Source of the DNA: Ferruginibacter sp.
Lineage (GTDB): Bacteria; Bacteroidota; Bacteroidia; Chitinophagales; Chitinophagaceae
Reading direction: 5' to 3'
Assembly (NCBI GenBank): GCA_025963635.1
Contig: JAOQAK010000074.1
Location: forward strand, 1 to 39,130
DNA: 39,130 bases
Below are positions 1 through 8,811 of the stretch, piece after piece. The notes below the pieces were generated by a model. That model searched no databases, was not told the DNA's origin, and saw only the letters and a program-made list of their open reading frames with translations. The position numbers and the translations under genes were made by a program. The number at the start of each line of letters is the position of its first letter. The first letter of the stretch is position 1.

Positions 1-2
1 TT

Positions 3-1331
3 GCCGGAAGGAAGAACGAATTCGGCAAGCTCGAGATCTTGGGCTTTGGCCGGGCCAACAGCAATGGAGTACAACACGGTATGGTTTTAAACATTGATCA
101 AACCATTAAGGCTATTGAAATGGCACTCAAAAATTGCTATGATTCTAACCCGAACCTGGCAATTGAAGAAGTATATGTTGGCATAGCAGGCCATCACATT
201 AAAAGCCTTCAAACCCGCGGCGATATTGTACGCCAGGCTACAGAAGAAGAGATCCGCCAGGAAGAAGTGGATCGCCTGATAGCGGATCAATACCGGACTT
301 ATATCCCTGCTGGCGACCAGATCATTGATGTAATACCGCAGGAATTTACCGTTGATAATTTCCAAAACATTCCTAACCCGATTGGCTACAGTGGTGTTAA
401 AGTCGGCGCTAATTTTCACATTATTACCGGTGACAAAAATGCCATCCGCAATATCAATCGCAGCGTGGAAAAAGCCGGGTTGATCACAAGAGACCTGGTA
501 TTGCAGCCACTTGCTTCAGCCGCCGCAGTAATGTGCGACCAGGACCTGGAAGCAGGTGTGGCCATTGTTGATATCGGTGGAGGTACTACAGACCTGGCAG
601 TGTTTTATGAAGGCATTTTAAAGCATACTGCAGTGATCCCCTTCGGGGGTGAAAACATTACCAACGATATTAAAAACGGACTGGGGGTTTTAAAAACGCA
701 GGCCGAACAAATGAAAGTTCAGTTTGGAAGTGCATTGAGTGATGAAGCAAAATCAAATGCATTTATTACCATCCCGGGCCTGCGGGGAATGCAGCCAAAA
801 GAGATTAGTGTAAAAAACCTTGCCTCAATCATACAGGCACGCATGAGTGAGATCATGGATTTTGTTGCCTTTCACCTGAAGAAGGTTGGTCTTGATACGC
901 GTTTGCTCAACGGCGGCGTAATTCTGACTGGTGGCGGCGCACAATTGAAACACCTGATACAACTTACAGAATATGTTACCGGTCTTAACGCAAGAATTGG
1001 GTATCCAAATGAACATCTCGCCGGCGGGCACATCGATGAACTGGCCAAGCCGATGTACAGCACCTGCATTGGTTTGATCTTGAAAGGCTACAATGATTAC
1101 GAAAATAAGAACAGGCAATTTGAAGAATCATTCCGGAAAGTTCCTATGCCTACCTCACTGCAACAACCCGTTGTAGATGAAGTGCTGGCAATGCCCGAAA
1201 GTGACAGCTCGTACGAAGAAAAAGTGAGTGTAAAGAAAGTAAAGGAACGTAAGTCACTAAAAAGCTTTATGGATTCTTTCAAGATCGGCCTCATCGACCT
1301 GTTCAAGGAAGAAGAAGACGCAAAGTTTTAA
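3..1331 (+). CDS. ftsA: Cell division protein FtsA (5' end cut by window)
   Basis: Actin-like ATPase that tethers FtsZ to the inner membrane and helps recruit the divisome. The reading frame is open from base 3 and already reads FtsA-like sequence (GRKNEFGKLEILGFGRANSN), so the true start lies upstream of the window and the TTG at 39 is internal. Visible features are the 1C/SHS2 region in the first third, the phosphate-binding segment VDIGGGTTDLAVF near 560-610, and a second nucleotide loop, LTGGGAQL, near 925-950. The C-terminus (SFKIGLIDLFKEEED) fits the amphipathic membrane-targeting helix of FtsA. It is followed after 240 bp by ftsZ, the usual gene order. Family assignment is secure; only the first few dozen residues are missing. 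Confidence 0.97.
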   Translation, partial: AGRKNEFGKLEILGFGRANSNGVQHGMVLNIDQTIKAIEMALKNCYDSNPNLAIEEVYVGIAGHHIKSLQTRGDIVRQATEEEIRQEEVDRLIADQYRTYIPAGDQIIDVIPQEFTVDNFQNIPNPIGYSGVKVGANFHIITGDKNAIRNINRSVEKAGLITRDLVLQPLASAAAVMCDQDLEAGVAIVDIGGGTTDLAVFYEGILKHTAVIPFGGENITNDIKNGLGVLKTQAEQMKVQFGSALSDEAKSNAFITIPGLRGMQPKEISVKNLASIIQARMSEIMDFVAFHLKKVGLDTRLLNGGVILTGGGAQLKHLIQLTEYVTGLNARIGYPNEHLAGGHIDELAKPMYSTCIGLILKGYNDYENKNRQFEESFRKVPMPTSLQQPVVDEVLAMPESDSSYEEKVSVKKVKERKSLKSFMDSFKIGLIDLFKEEEDAKF

Positions 1332-1571
1332 ATACAATTTTCCGCTTCCGCCCCAAAGAGCGGCAGGTGGAAGAAACTATTATCAAGTTCTTTTATATAA
1401 AATAAATATGGCTTGTGCTGCTGTTTTAACAACGGTACGCGGCTATCTAACCTCATTAAACATGCACTGGGTTGCTGCCTTACCAGCTCACAAACCGGGA
1501 CATACATTTTAAAAGTTTCTGAAAATTCTATCTGCCTGCGGATAGTATTAAGAACCTAAATATTAATAATT

Positions 1572-3482
1572 ATGATACATTTTGATTTGCCAAAAGAACA
1601 ATCCTCCATCATTAAGGTAATTGGTGTAGGCGGCGGCGGAAGCAATGCGGTGAACCACATGTTTTCGCAGAATATTGAAGGTGTAAACTTCATCATCTGT
1701 AATACGGATGCACAGGCCATTGCGCAAAGTAAAGTACCTAACAAAATACAGCTGGGGCCGCACCTTACCCAGGGGCTGGGCGCCGGTGCAAACCCCGATA
1801 TTGGACGCCAGGCTACAGAAGAAAGCCTTGAAGAAATAAAACGCATCCTGGAAGTGAATACAAAGATGGCTTTCATCACAGCCGGTATGGGCGGTGGAAC
1901 AGGTACGGGCGGTGCGCCCATTCTTGCAAAAATTTGTAAAGACCTCGGCATCCTTACAGTGGGTATTGTTACCACACCCTTTGCCTACGAAGGGAGAAAA
2001 AGGCTTGCGCAGGCGGAAGAAGGTATTAGCCTCCTGAAAGATCATGTGGATACCTTACTGGTAATCAGCAATGATAAATTGCGTCACCAGTTTGGGAATC
2101 TAAAAATGAAGGAGGCCTTTGAGAAAGCCGACAATGTATTGGCAACCGCCGCAAAATGTATTACGGATGTAATCAATAGTACCGGCCAAATCAATGTGGA
2201 TTTCGCAGATGTTTGTACCGTAATGAAAAATGGCGGCGTGGCAATTCTGGGCAGTGCAGTTGCAGAAGGTGAGAACAGGGCACAGCATGCCATCGAAAAT
2301 GCATTGAACTCACCATTGCTCAATGATAGTGAGATCCGCGGTGCAAGATGGATATTGATCAATATCAATTCAGCCGAAGGAGAACATGAATTTACCATGG
2401 ATGAAGTAGAAATCATCCAGAATTATTTATTAAGCCAGGCGGGTGATGAAAGCGATGTGATCTTAGGTTTGGGATATGATAGCACCCTGGGAGCAGGTAT
2501 CAGCATTACACTGATTGCAACAGGTTTTGAACACAAGGATCCTTTTGCAAAAACCATCAACCAGCCCAAAGAAGAGAAAAAGAATGATAAGATCGTGTTA
2601 ACGCTTGATATGCCGGTTAAGGAAGAAAGAAAATTAGCGCAGCAACCCACCTTACAATTTGACCTCGCAACTGAATCCAAAGCTAGTGAGGGAAAAGAGG
2701 TGAAAGAACCAGCAAAAGAGCCGCAAAAAACGAGTAGCGAATTAATGATGCCTACCTTACAACAACAGCAGCCGGAAGAGAGAAAAGTAGATTTACCTCG
2801 TACTAATACTGTGGATAAAATTGAAGAGGTACCGGTATTTTTTGAAATATCTTCGGCCGCAGATCAAATTCCCGTAGTTGAATTTGATGTTCCTTCAACG
2901 CCGCCGCCTGGAAAAGCGCCTGTCGACAAAAATGCTGACAACGAATTATTTATCCATTATAAAGAAGCTGGTGCACCTGTTTCGTCTGCAGGCGCCTACC
3001 TGGCGAAGCCCTCAAAAATATATGTAGAGGAGCAACCGCCTGCCACAAAATCCAACACTTTAGAAGAGCTAACCTCTATGCAAAGTAAAACACAGGAAGA
3101 CGAACCTGCATTCGAAATGCGTATGGTGGTTAAAGACTCCCATCAACCGGCGGAGGATAGGCCCCATGTACCACAACAAACCCAGCCAATCAAGATGTCT
3201 AAGGTTGAGGAGCAGGCGATGCCTGACGAAACCGAGGAATTAAGGCGCCGGGCTATGGATCGAATTGCAAAACTGCGTAATTTGTCATTCAATATTAACG
3301 CAGCCGATCCTAATAATGAGTTTGAAACGGTTCCGGCTTACCTTCGCCGCAATATGGAATTACATAATTCCATTGCAGATGTAGAAAGTTTCTACAGTAA
3401 CTACACCGTAAAGTCTGATGAAAATAACCAGGCTGAAATCAGTACCATCAATACTTTTTTAGACGGCAAAAAGCCTGACTAA
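1572..3482 (+). CDS. ftsZ: Cell division protein FtsZ with long C-terminal linker
   Basis: Tubulin-like GTPase that forms the cytokinetic Z-ring. The protein has 636 residues. The GTPase core (about 10-330) starts with GVGGGGSNAVNHM and has the tubulin signature GGGTGTG at about residue 107 and NVDFADV near 215. After the core comes about 250 residues of low-complexity sequence rich in Glu, Lys, Pro and Gln, then a probable C-terminal peptide VPAYLRRN at about 587, then a further tail ending TFLDGKKPD. Typical FtsZ proteins have 350-400 residues; long linkers are common in Bacteroidota. The ATG at 1572 puts the conserved core right after a short N-terminus. A hairpin follows 60 bp downstream, so the division cluster probably ends here. 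Confidence 0.98.
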   Translation: MIHFDLPKEQSSIIKVIGVGGGGSNAVNHMFSQNIEGVNFIICNTDAQAIAQSKVPNKIQLGPHLTQGLGAGANPDIGRQATEESLEEIKRILEVNTKMAFITAGMGGGTGTGGAPILAKICKDLGILTVGIVTTPFAYEGRKRLAQAEEGISLLKDHVDTLLVISNDKLRHQFGNLKMKEAFEKADNVLATAAKCITDVINSTGQINVDFADVCTVMKNGGVAILGSAVAEGENRAQHAIENALNSPLLNDSEIRGARWILININSAEGEHEFTMDEVEIIQNYLLSQAGDESDVILGLGYDSTLGAGISITLIATGFEHKDPFAKTINQPKEEKKNDKIVLTLDMPVKEERKLAQQPTLQFDLATESKASEGKEVKEPAKEPQKTSSELMMPTLQQQQPEERKVDLPRTNTVDKIEEVPVFFEISSAADQIPVVEFDVPSTPPPGKAPVDKNADNELFIHYKEAGAPVSSAGAYLAKPSKIYVEEQPPATKSNTLEELTSMQSKTQEDEPAFEMRMVVKDSHQPAEDRPHVPQQTQPIKMSKVEEQAMPDETEELRRRAMDRIAKLRNLSFNINAADPNNEFETVPAYLRRNMELHNSIADVESFYSNYTVKSDENNQAEISTINTFLDGKKPD

Positions 3483-3540
3483 AACTGTTTTCTTAGAATC
3501 TGCCCCATGGCGTTCTTTTTTTCTTTATAGTTTGTTTGTG

Positions 3541-3564
3541 GCCCCTTGCTGAAAAGCGAGGGGC
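3541..3564 (+). terminator. Hairpin after ftsZ
   Basis: A 9-bp stem (GCCCCTTGC / GCGAGGGGC, one G-U pair) with a 6-base loop, 59 bp after the ftsZ stop. Only a weak U-tract follows. Probably the transcription end of the division cluster. Confidence 0.55.
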
Positions 3565-3639
3565 TTGTGTTATAAAGATGTGATGGCAAAACCCTAGGGA
3601 AATTACTTGCGATGGCAGTCTTATTATTTGAGAGCTGGT

Positions 3640-4290
3640 TTACGATATGGGCTGCCTTTGCGCCGTCAACTGGTATAAACGGATATCAATAATACTAATC
3701 CAGGTTAAAACACAAAGAAAAGTCACTTTTTGTACTACCGGCAAAAGGAATATGGAGTGATGGGTATAGTAAATAAAATTGTTGATCGCCATCAATGCCA
3801 GGTTGAAAATACCAAACCGGTAAAGCCTTGTCCACCCCATCTTGTGTAGTCCTAAAAAAGTACCTGCAATAGCAAAGATTGCCAGGATTCCGGAAACCGG
3901 GATAATTACATCATGGTAGCGGGAGAATATAAAGACTGCGGCAGCCATTGAAATGATCCCTGAAGATTGGATGATTCTTTCCCAATTTTTTTCAAATTTA
4001 ATAATGCGGGCAAACTGGTACCAGAATATCGCCAGGGAAATACAAAGAACAATCATGCCGATGATTGCAACCGGCCTTGCAGGATTTATTTCGCCATTCA
4101 TTGCGTTTTCATTCAACAAATTGCACCAGTAATTGTGCCTCCAGCTAAACCCGTTGGATGAAGGGTTCGCCTGTGAACCGCCCGGGTATAAGGTCGCGGC
4201 CGTAAAATAAAGCATCGTGAATAAAATGCCTCCGAAAAAAGGCGCAAGTACCCATGTGGCTCCGGTTTGGTTTGCTTTTTGTTTTGTCAA
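3640..4290 (-). CDS. Multi-pass membrane protein of unknown function
   Basis: Hydrophobic protein with about six predicted membrane segments, for example APFFGGILFTMLYFTAATLY, PVAIIGMIVLCISLAIFWY and GILAIFAIAGTFLGL. Between the first two segments lies a polar stretch with NYWCNLLNENAMNGEINPARP. It resembles DUF998/DRAM-like membrane proteins in layout, but I cannot assign a family firmly. No ATG start exists in frame before the first membrane segment. I chose the TTG at 4290 (LTKQKANQTG..., 216 residues); the TTG at 4362 would add 24 His-rich residues that look non-native. It converges on ftsZ and diverges from kup. No enzymatic motif is visible. Confidence 0.65.
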   Translation of the reverse strand: MTKQKANQTGATWVLAPFFGGILFTMLYFTAATLYPGGSQANPSSNGFSWRHNYWCNLLNENAMNGEINPARPVAIIGMIVLCISLAIFWYQFARIIKFEKNWERIIQSSGIISMAAAVFIFSRYHDVIIPVSGILAIFAIAGTFLGLHKMGWTRLYRFGIFNLALMAINNFIYYTHHSIFLLPVVQKVTFLCVLTWISIIDIRLYQLTAQRQPIS

Positions 4291-4362
4291 GTGCCTGGGT
4301 TGATGATTTTGGAGTAAGAATGGATGCAAAGTTGCTTTTAAATGGTGATGGTGCGATATCAA

Positions 4363-4641
4363 ATGTGGTTTAGGTCAGATTTTAACATTGCTTGATTTAT
4401 TGCGGGTAAGTTTCCGGGGGCCAAACTGCGAAACTTTCCTGGTAAACTGCTCCATGTTATCATCCTATGCAACAGCTCCTTGAAGAAATTGTCGCATACA
4501 GGCTGCGTAATTTGCAGCTAAATATAAATTGAATGTTTAAAATTTCATGCGATCTCAGCAAAATCCCTTAAACTTCTCTGCACATAGCGAAGCAGGACTT
4601 GATTATTAAAGGGATTTCCCAATTTATATATCAATTCAGTT
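4363..4641. other. Intergenic region upstream of kup
   Basis: No gene seen. A 9-bp inverted repeat (AAATCCCTT at 4561-4569, AAGGGATTT at 4609-4617) encloses about 39 bases. It lies just upstream of the predicted kup promoter, so it could be an operator, or a leader structure if transcription starts further upstream. No known riboswitch class was recognised. Confidence 0.35.
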
Positions 4642-4649
4642 TACATTTG
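4642..4649 (+). promoter_or_regulatory. Putative kup promoter -7 element
   Basis: TACATTTG matches the Bacteroidota -7 consensus TAnnTTTG exactly, about 73 bp before the kup start. There is no clear TTTG at the expected -33 position (only TTTC near 4615), so the call rests on one box. Confidence 0.4.
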
Positions 4650-4721
4650 TATTTAAATTTTCGAAAAAAATGTCTTCAATGGCGTTTTTTATGAAAATGT
4701 TCTCTTATCAAAAAACTAAAT

Positions 4722-6710
4722 GTGGTGTCAAATAAGGTCAATAAAGTAACAGCTGCAGGTTTACTCGTTGCTTTGGGAATTATATATGGTGACATCGGTA
4801 CTTCTCCCCTATACGTTTTTAATTCGATCATTAAAGATCGTGTAATTAATGACACCCTTATTCTGGGATCTCTCTCATTAATCATCTGGACCATTACACT
4901 TTTAACCACTATTAAATATGTGATATTGGTTTTGCGGGCCGATAACAGGGGAGAGGGCGGCATATTTGCTTTATTTGCCCTCGTACGGCGAAGGCGAAAG
5001 TGGCTGGTGATCCCGGCTATGATCGGAGGCGCCGCTTTGCTATCTGATGGAATCATTACCCCGCCTATTTCTATTACCTCGGCCATTGAAGGATTAAAAG
5101 AACTCCCAAATTTTCGCGACCTCAGTCAAAATACCATTGTATATATTGTATTAGGTATCATCACTGCATTTTTCTTTATGCAGCAGTTTGGCACCGCTAG
5201 TATCGGTAAAATGTTTGGCCCGATCATGTCGATATGGTTTACCATGCTGGCCATACTTGGCCTCATTCACCTCTCTGATGATTTCTCGATTTTTAGAGCG
5301 CTTAATCCATATTATGCCATCCGTTTTTTAGTTACTTATCCTGAAGGCTTTTGGCTGCTGGGCGCTGTGTTTTTGTGTACTACCGGCGCTGAAGCTTTGT
5401 ACAGTGACCTTGGCCATTGCGGACGAGGCAATATCCGGATTTCGTGGATCTACGTAAAGATTTGCCTGCTAATCAATTATTTTGGACAGGGAGCTAGTTT
5501 ATTAAAACATCACAACCATAAATTACTGAATACCGCAACAATCGATGCAGAGGGAATCAATGCTTTTTACGACCTGATGCCCCATTGGTTTGTTGTTCCA
5601 GGCGTAATTATAGCTACTACAGCGGCGATCATCGCCAGCCAGGCAATGGTGACCGGTTCATTTACCCTTATCAATGAAGCCATGCGGTTAAACCTTTGGC
5701 CCAAGTTTAAGATTAAATTTCCTACCGAGGCACGGGGACAAATTTTCATTCCCGGTATCAACCTGCTTTTATTTGTGGGGTGTGTAGGGGTTGTATTGTT
5801 TTTCAGGGAATCATCCAGGATGGAAGCCGCCTACGGATTGGCGATTATCACCACCATGATAATGACCACCATTTTATTTGCCAATTACCTGGTGCTTCAT
5901 CGCGTAACTCCGGGCCTCATCTATTTTTTTCTGATCTTTTATTTAATTATCGAATCCAGCTTCATGATCGCCTTGTTAAGCAAATTTATTCATGGCGGTT
6001 ATATAACTGTGATGATTGGATTCTTTATGTTTTCGGTTATGTACATATGGCACAGGGCGAGAAAAATCAAAAACAGGTATGTCGAATTTGTGCGGATGGA
6101 AGAATATATTCCTAAACTGGAGGAACTGAGCAATGATACCACCGTTCCCAAATATGCCACTCACCTCGTTTATTTAACGAGTGCCAATAATCCAAAGGAA
6201 ATAGAACATAAGATCATTTATTCCATACTGAGCGGAAAGCCTAAGCGTGCTGACATTTATTGGTTCGTGCATGTGGATACAATGGATGATCCTTATACTT
6301 CGGAGTATTCTGTTGAGCATATCATTCCAAATGATATCATCAGGGTAGAGTTTCGGCTTGGCTTTAGAATGGCTCCGCGGCTAAACCTGATGTTTAAAAA
6401 GGTGGTGGAAGAACTAGTGGCCAACAGGGAAGTAAACGTTACCAGCAGGTATGAAAGCCAGCAACGGAACAATGTAGTGGGCGATTTCCAGTTTGTGGTG
6501 ATGGAAAAATTCCTGTCGCAGGATAATGAACTGCCATTCTTTGAGCGAATCATTATGAAGTTTTACTTCTACGTAAAAGAAATTTCATTGAGCGAAGAAA
6601 AGGGCTTTGGACTTGAACAAAGCACCGTGACAGTAGAGAAATTTCCTTTGGTGGTAGCCCCGGTAAGCAAATTGCGATTAAGCCGCATCTATACGGAAGA
6701 AGAGGATTGA
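4722..6710 (+). CDS. kup: Kup-family potassium uptake protein
   Basis: K+/H+ symporter of the KUP/HAK/KT family in the inner membrane. The protein has 662 residues. It opens with the family signature GIIYGDIGTSPLYVF at residues 19-33, has RADNRGEGGIFALFAL in the early loop and about twelve membrane segments to about residue 450, then a soluble C-terminal domain of about 200 residues. Length is normal for the family. The start is GTG at 4722 (a GTG also follows at 4725); no in-frame ATG precedes the signature. A 21-codon frame in another register (ATG at 4670, ending just after the kup start) overlaps it and could affect initiation. A strong hairpin follows the gene. Confidence 0.95.
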   Translation: MVSNKVNKVTAAGLLVALGIIYGDIGTSPLYVFNSIIKDRVINDTLILGSLSLIIWTITLLTTIKYVILVLRADNRGEGGIFALFALVRRRRKWLVIPAMIGGAALLSDGIITPPISITSAIEGLKELPNFRDLSQNTIVYIVLGIITAFFFMQQFGTASIGKMFGPIMSIWFTMLAILGLIHLSDDFSIFRALNPYYAIRFLVTYPEGFWLLGAVFLCTTGAEALYSDLGHCGRGNIRISWIYVKICLLINYFGQGASLLKHHNHKLLNTATIDAEGINAFYDLMPHWFVVPGVIIATTAAIIASQAMVTGSFTLINEAMRLNLWPKFKIKFPTEARGQIFIPGINLLLFVGCVGVVLFFRESSRMEAAYGLAIITTMIMTTILFANYLVLHRVTPGLIYFFLIFYLIIESSFMIALLSKFIHGGYITVMIGFFMFSVMYIWHRARKIKNRYVEFVRMEEYIPKLEELSNDTTVPKYATHLVYLTSANNPKEIEHKIIYSILSGKPKRADIYWFVHVDTMDDPYTSEYSVEHIIPNDIIRVEFRLGFRMAPRLNLMFKKVVEELVANREVNVTSRYESQQRNNVVGDFQFVVMEKFLSQDNELPFFERIIMKFYFYVKEISLSEEKGFGLEQSTVTVEKFPLVVAPVSKLRLSRIYTEEED

Positions 6711-6787
6711 AAACGAGATAGAAGGGATTAAACACTGGTAATAGCTAAGCTTCTCATAGGCAGATCAAGAAACTTTCTTACTAAATC

Positions 6788-6825
6788 AAATCTATCCCCG
6801 ATACATTATTATCGGGGATAGATTT
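6788..6825 (+). terminator. Long perfect hairpin after kup
   Basis: Perfect 16-bp inverted repeat (AAATCTATCCCCGATA with its complement) around a 6-base loop, 77 bp after the kup stop. The right arm ends in an AU-rich tract. Most likely a terminator. The rest of 6711-7038 shows no gene. Confidence 0.7.
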
Positions 6826-7038
6826 ATACATCCGGTTTGCAATCCGGGCAATCATATCCTGGAATAGACTCCCCGCTAATTCATCTCTATCTTCTCTTTA
6901 AACCTTAACGAAACCGGGCTGCCTTTGTAGGAACACAATACGATGCAAGTAAATTGCCCCTTGCCTTTCACTTATTTACTGTAATTTTTACCTTGTTTAC
7001 AGAACTCAATTCTTCAACCCGGTAGCTGCTCATCCAAA

Positions 7039-7827
7039 ATGTCGCCAACAATTGTTTATATTATTGCCGGTTACGGGGTGTTATTATTGACTGCCTACCT
7101 CTTGCAGGAGCGGTTTATTTTCAAGCCGGAAAAACTGCATCAAAATTTCCAATACAAATACGATGTGCCCTTTCGGGAACTTTTTTTTGATGTGGAACCT
7201 GGTGTAAGGATCAATGGTCTTCATTTTTTTGTTGAAAAGCCATTTGGGTTGATATTGTATTTCCACGGCAACAGTCGCAGCATCAAAGGCTGGGCTAAGT
7301 ATGCAAAAGATTTTTCCAGGTACAATTATGATGTGGTGTTGGTTGATTACCGCGGGTTCGGGAAAAGCACCGGTAAGCGTAGCGAAAAAGATATGTTGAA
7401 CGATATGCAGTTTGTATACAACAAACTCACCGAAACTTACCAGGAAAGCCATTTGATCATTTATGGAAGAAGCCTGGGCAGTGGCTTTGCAGCACACCTG
7501 GCAAGTGGAAACCAACCCCGCTACCTGATCCTCGATGCACCCTATTACAGTTTCAAAAAAGTAGTGAAAAGATTCCTGCCCATCCTCCCTATGAACCTGG
7601 TGCTGCGGTTTCACATGCGCACTGATAAATGGCTACCCCTGGTAAACTGTCACACCTATATACTGCATGGTACCAAAGACTGGCTGATCCCGATTAGCAA
7701 CAGTGAAAAGTTACAGGCATTGAACCCAAGAAAGATCACGCTGATCAGCATCGAAGGAGGCGGCCACAATAATCTTCCGTCCTTTCCCGAATACCACAAT
7801 TTTATAAGGGATATTTTGAAGTATTAG
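7039..7827 (+). CDS. Membrane-anchored alpha/beta hydrolase (first paralogue)
   Basis: Serine hydrolase of the alpha/beta fold, BEM46/ABHD13-like. The protein has 262 residues. One N-terminal membrane segment (about 5-23) anchors it. The oxyanion region is YFHGNSRS (about 74-81), the nucleophile elbow GRSLGSG places Ser145 as nucleophile, HGTKDW places Asp214 as acid, and GGGHNN places His243. The triad is therefore complete. The substrate is unknown; esterase or thioesterase activity is likely from the family. The next gene is a paralogue with the same layout (DYRGFGKSTGKR here, DYPGFGKTVGER there), so the pair arose by duplication. Confidence 0.88.
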   Translation: MSPTIVYIIAGYGVLLLTAYLLQERFIFKPEKLHQNFQYKYDVPFRELFFDVEPGVRINGLHFFVEKPFGLILYFHGNSRSIKGWAKYAKDFSRYNYDVVLVDYRGFGKSTGKRSEKDMLNDMQFVYNKLTETYQESHLIIYGRSLGSGFAAHLASGNQPRYLILDAPYYSFKKVVKRFLPILPMNLVLRFHMRTDKWLPLVNCHTYILHGTKDWLIPISNSEKLQALNPRKITLISIEGGGHNNLPSFPEYHNFIRDILKY

Positions 7828-7870
7828 GAGAGGCTTGATACACAGGATACTGGATGCAGATACTGATGCA

Positions 7871-7926
7871 GATACTGGATACTGGATACTTGATACTTGA
7901 TACTGGATACTTGATACTGGATACAT
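7871..7926. repeat. Tandem 7-bp repeats, GATACTG/GATACTT type
   Basis: Eight consecutive 7-base units read GATACTG or GATACTT, the last one GATACAT. Degenerate units extend upstream to about 7836. It lies between the two paralogous hydrolases. Confidence 0.9.
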
Positions 7927-7944
7927 CAAACTGCTGCTCTGTCT

Positions 7945-7979
7945 AAATACTCAATACTAAATCCTAAATACTGAATACT
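7945..7979. repeat. Tandem 7-bp repeats, AAATACT type
   Basis: Five 7-base units: AAATACT, CAATACT, AAATCCT, AAATACT, GAATACT. Same period as the array just upstream, with a related but different unit. Confidence 0.85.
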
Positions 7980-7994
7980 CCCCAGCGATACCTG

Positions 7995-8002
7995 TAACTT
8001 TG
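7995..8002 (+). promoter_or_regulatory. Putative -7 promoter element of the second hydrolase
   Basis: TAACTTTG matches TAnnTTTG and ends 5 bases before the ATG at 8008, implying a very short or absent leader. No good -33 box is visible because the 7-bp repeats occupy that position. Confidence 0.45.
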
Positions 8003-8007
8003 CCCGA

Positions 8008-8811
8008 ATGAATATAAAAGTACTCCGCTGGATTAAAATAATTGTCTTACTATACTGTGTTATCGGTATCGCACTATACTATTTGCAGGGTTATTTTTTA
8101 TTTCACCCCAAGCCGCTGGCACGGGATTACCAATACCATTTCAACGCCCCTTTTGCTGAAATGGACATTCCGTTCAACCAAACGGACACTTTGAACCTTG
8201 TGAAATTTTTCCCGCAGGACAGCGTAAGAAAAGGCGTGGTGATCTATTTTCATGGAAACAGGGATAATATCAACCGGTACGCAAAGTTTGCAGCCAACTT
8301 TACATCCCATGGCTATGAAGTTTGGATGCCCGACTACCCCGGCTTTGGAAAAACAGTTGGTGAAAGAACTGAAAAAATACTGTACCAGCAAGCCGGCCAG
8401 GTATATAAATTGGCAAGCACAAAATATCAAAAAGACAGCATCATCTTATATGGCAAATCCTTTGGAACAGGTATTGCAACTTATGTAGCATCTATTTATG
8501 ATTGCAAGCGATTGATTTTGGAAACTCCTTATTATAGTATACCCGATATTTTCGGATGTTACACTTTTATCTATCCAACCAGCAGGATGATTACTTATAA
8601 AATACCCACCTGTGAATATTTGCAGGAAGTAAAGGCACCCGTTACCATCTTTCATGGCACCAGCGATTGGGTGATCCCGTATCGTTGTGCCGCCAAATTA
8701 AAAGCCTTTTTAAAACCATCCGATCAGTTTGTCACGATTGAAAAAGGAAGGCACCACAACCTGAATGGTTTTCCATTGTTTCATCAAAAATTGGATTCAT
8801 TACTTCAATAA
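8008..8811 (+). CDS. Membrane-anchored alpha/beta hydrolase (second paralogue)
   Basis: Paralogue of the preceding hydrolase, 267 residues, with an N-terminal membrane segment at about 9-27. The oxyanion region is YFHGNRDN, the nucleophile Ser151 sits in GKSFGTG, the acid Asp220 in HGTSDW, and the base His249 in KGRHHN. The catalytic set is intact, so both copies are probably active. The two genes are separated by 180 bp that contain the 7-bp repeat arrays. The start ATG is supported by the promoter-like box directly upstream and by the matching N-terminal layout of the paralogue. Substrate unknown. Confidence 0.88.
   Translation: MNIKVLRWIKIIVLLYCVIGIALYYLQGYFLFHPKPLARDYQYHFNAPFAEMDIPFNQTDTLNLVKFFPQDSVRKGVVIYFHGNRDNINRYAKFAANFTSHGYEVWMPDYPGFGKTVGERTEKILYQQAGQVYKLASTKYQKDSIILYGKSFGTGIATYVASIYDCKRLILETPYYSIPDIFGCYTFIYPTSRMITYKIPTCEYLQEVKAPVTIFHGTSDWVIPYRCAAKLKAFLKPSDQFVTIEKGRHHNLNGFPLFHQKLDSLLQ

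Noticed and set aside
39..41. TTG at 39 as the start of ftsA
   Set aside because: The frame is open to base 3 and the upstream residues match FtsA, so the gene is cut by the window edge and 39 is internal.
4363..4721. Riboswitch upstream of kup
   Set aside because: A 9-bp inverted repeat is present, but no known riboswitch core motifs were recognised, and it probably lies before the promoter.
7836..7979. Possible CRISPR array
   Set aside because: Units are 7 bp with no spacers; no cas genes are present. The same applies at 15059 and 27431.
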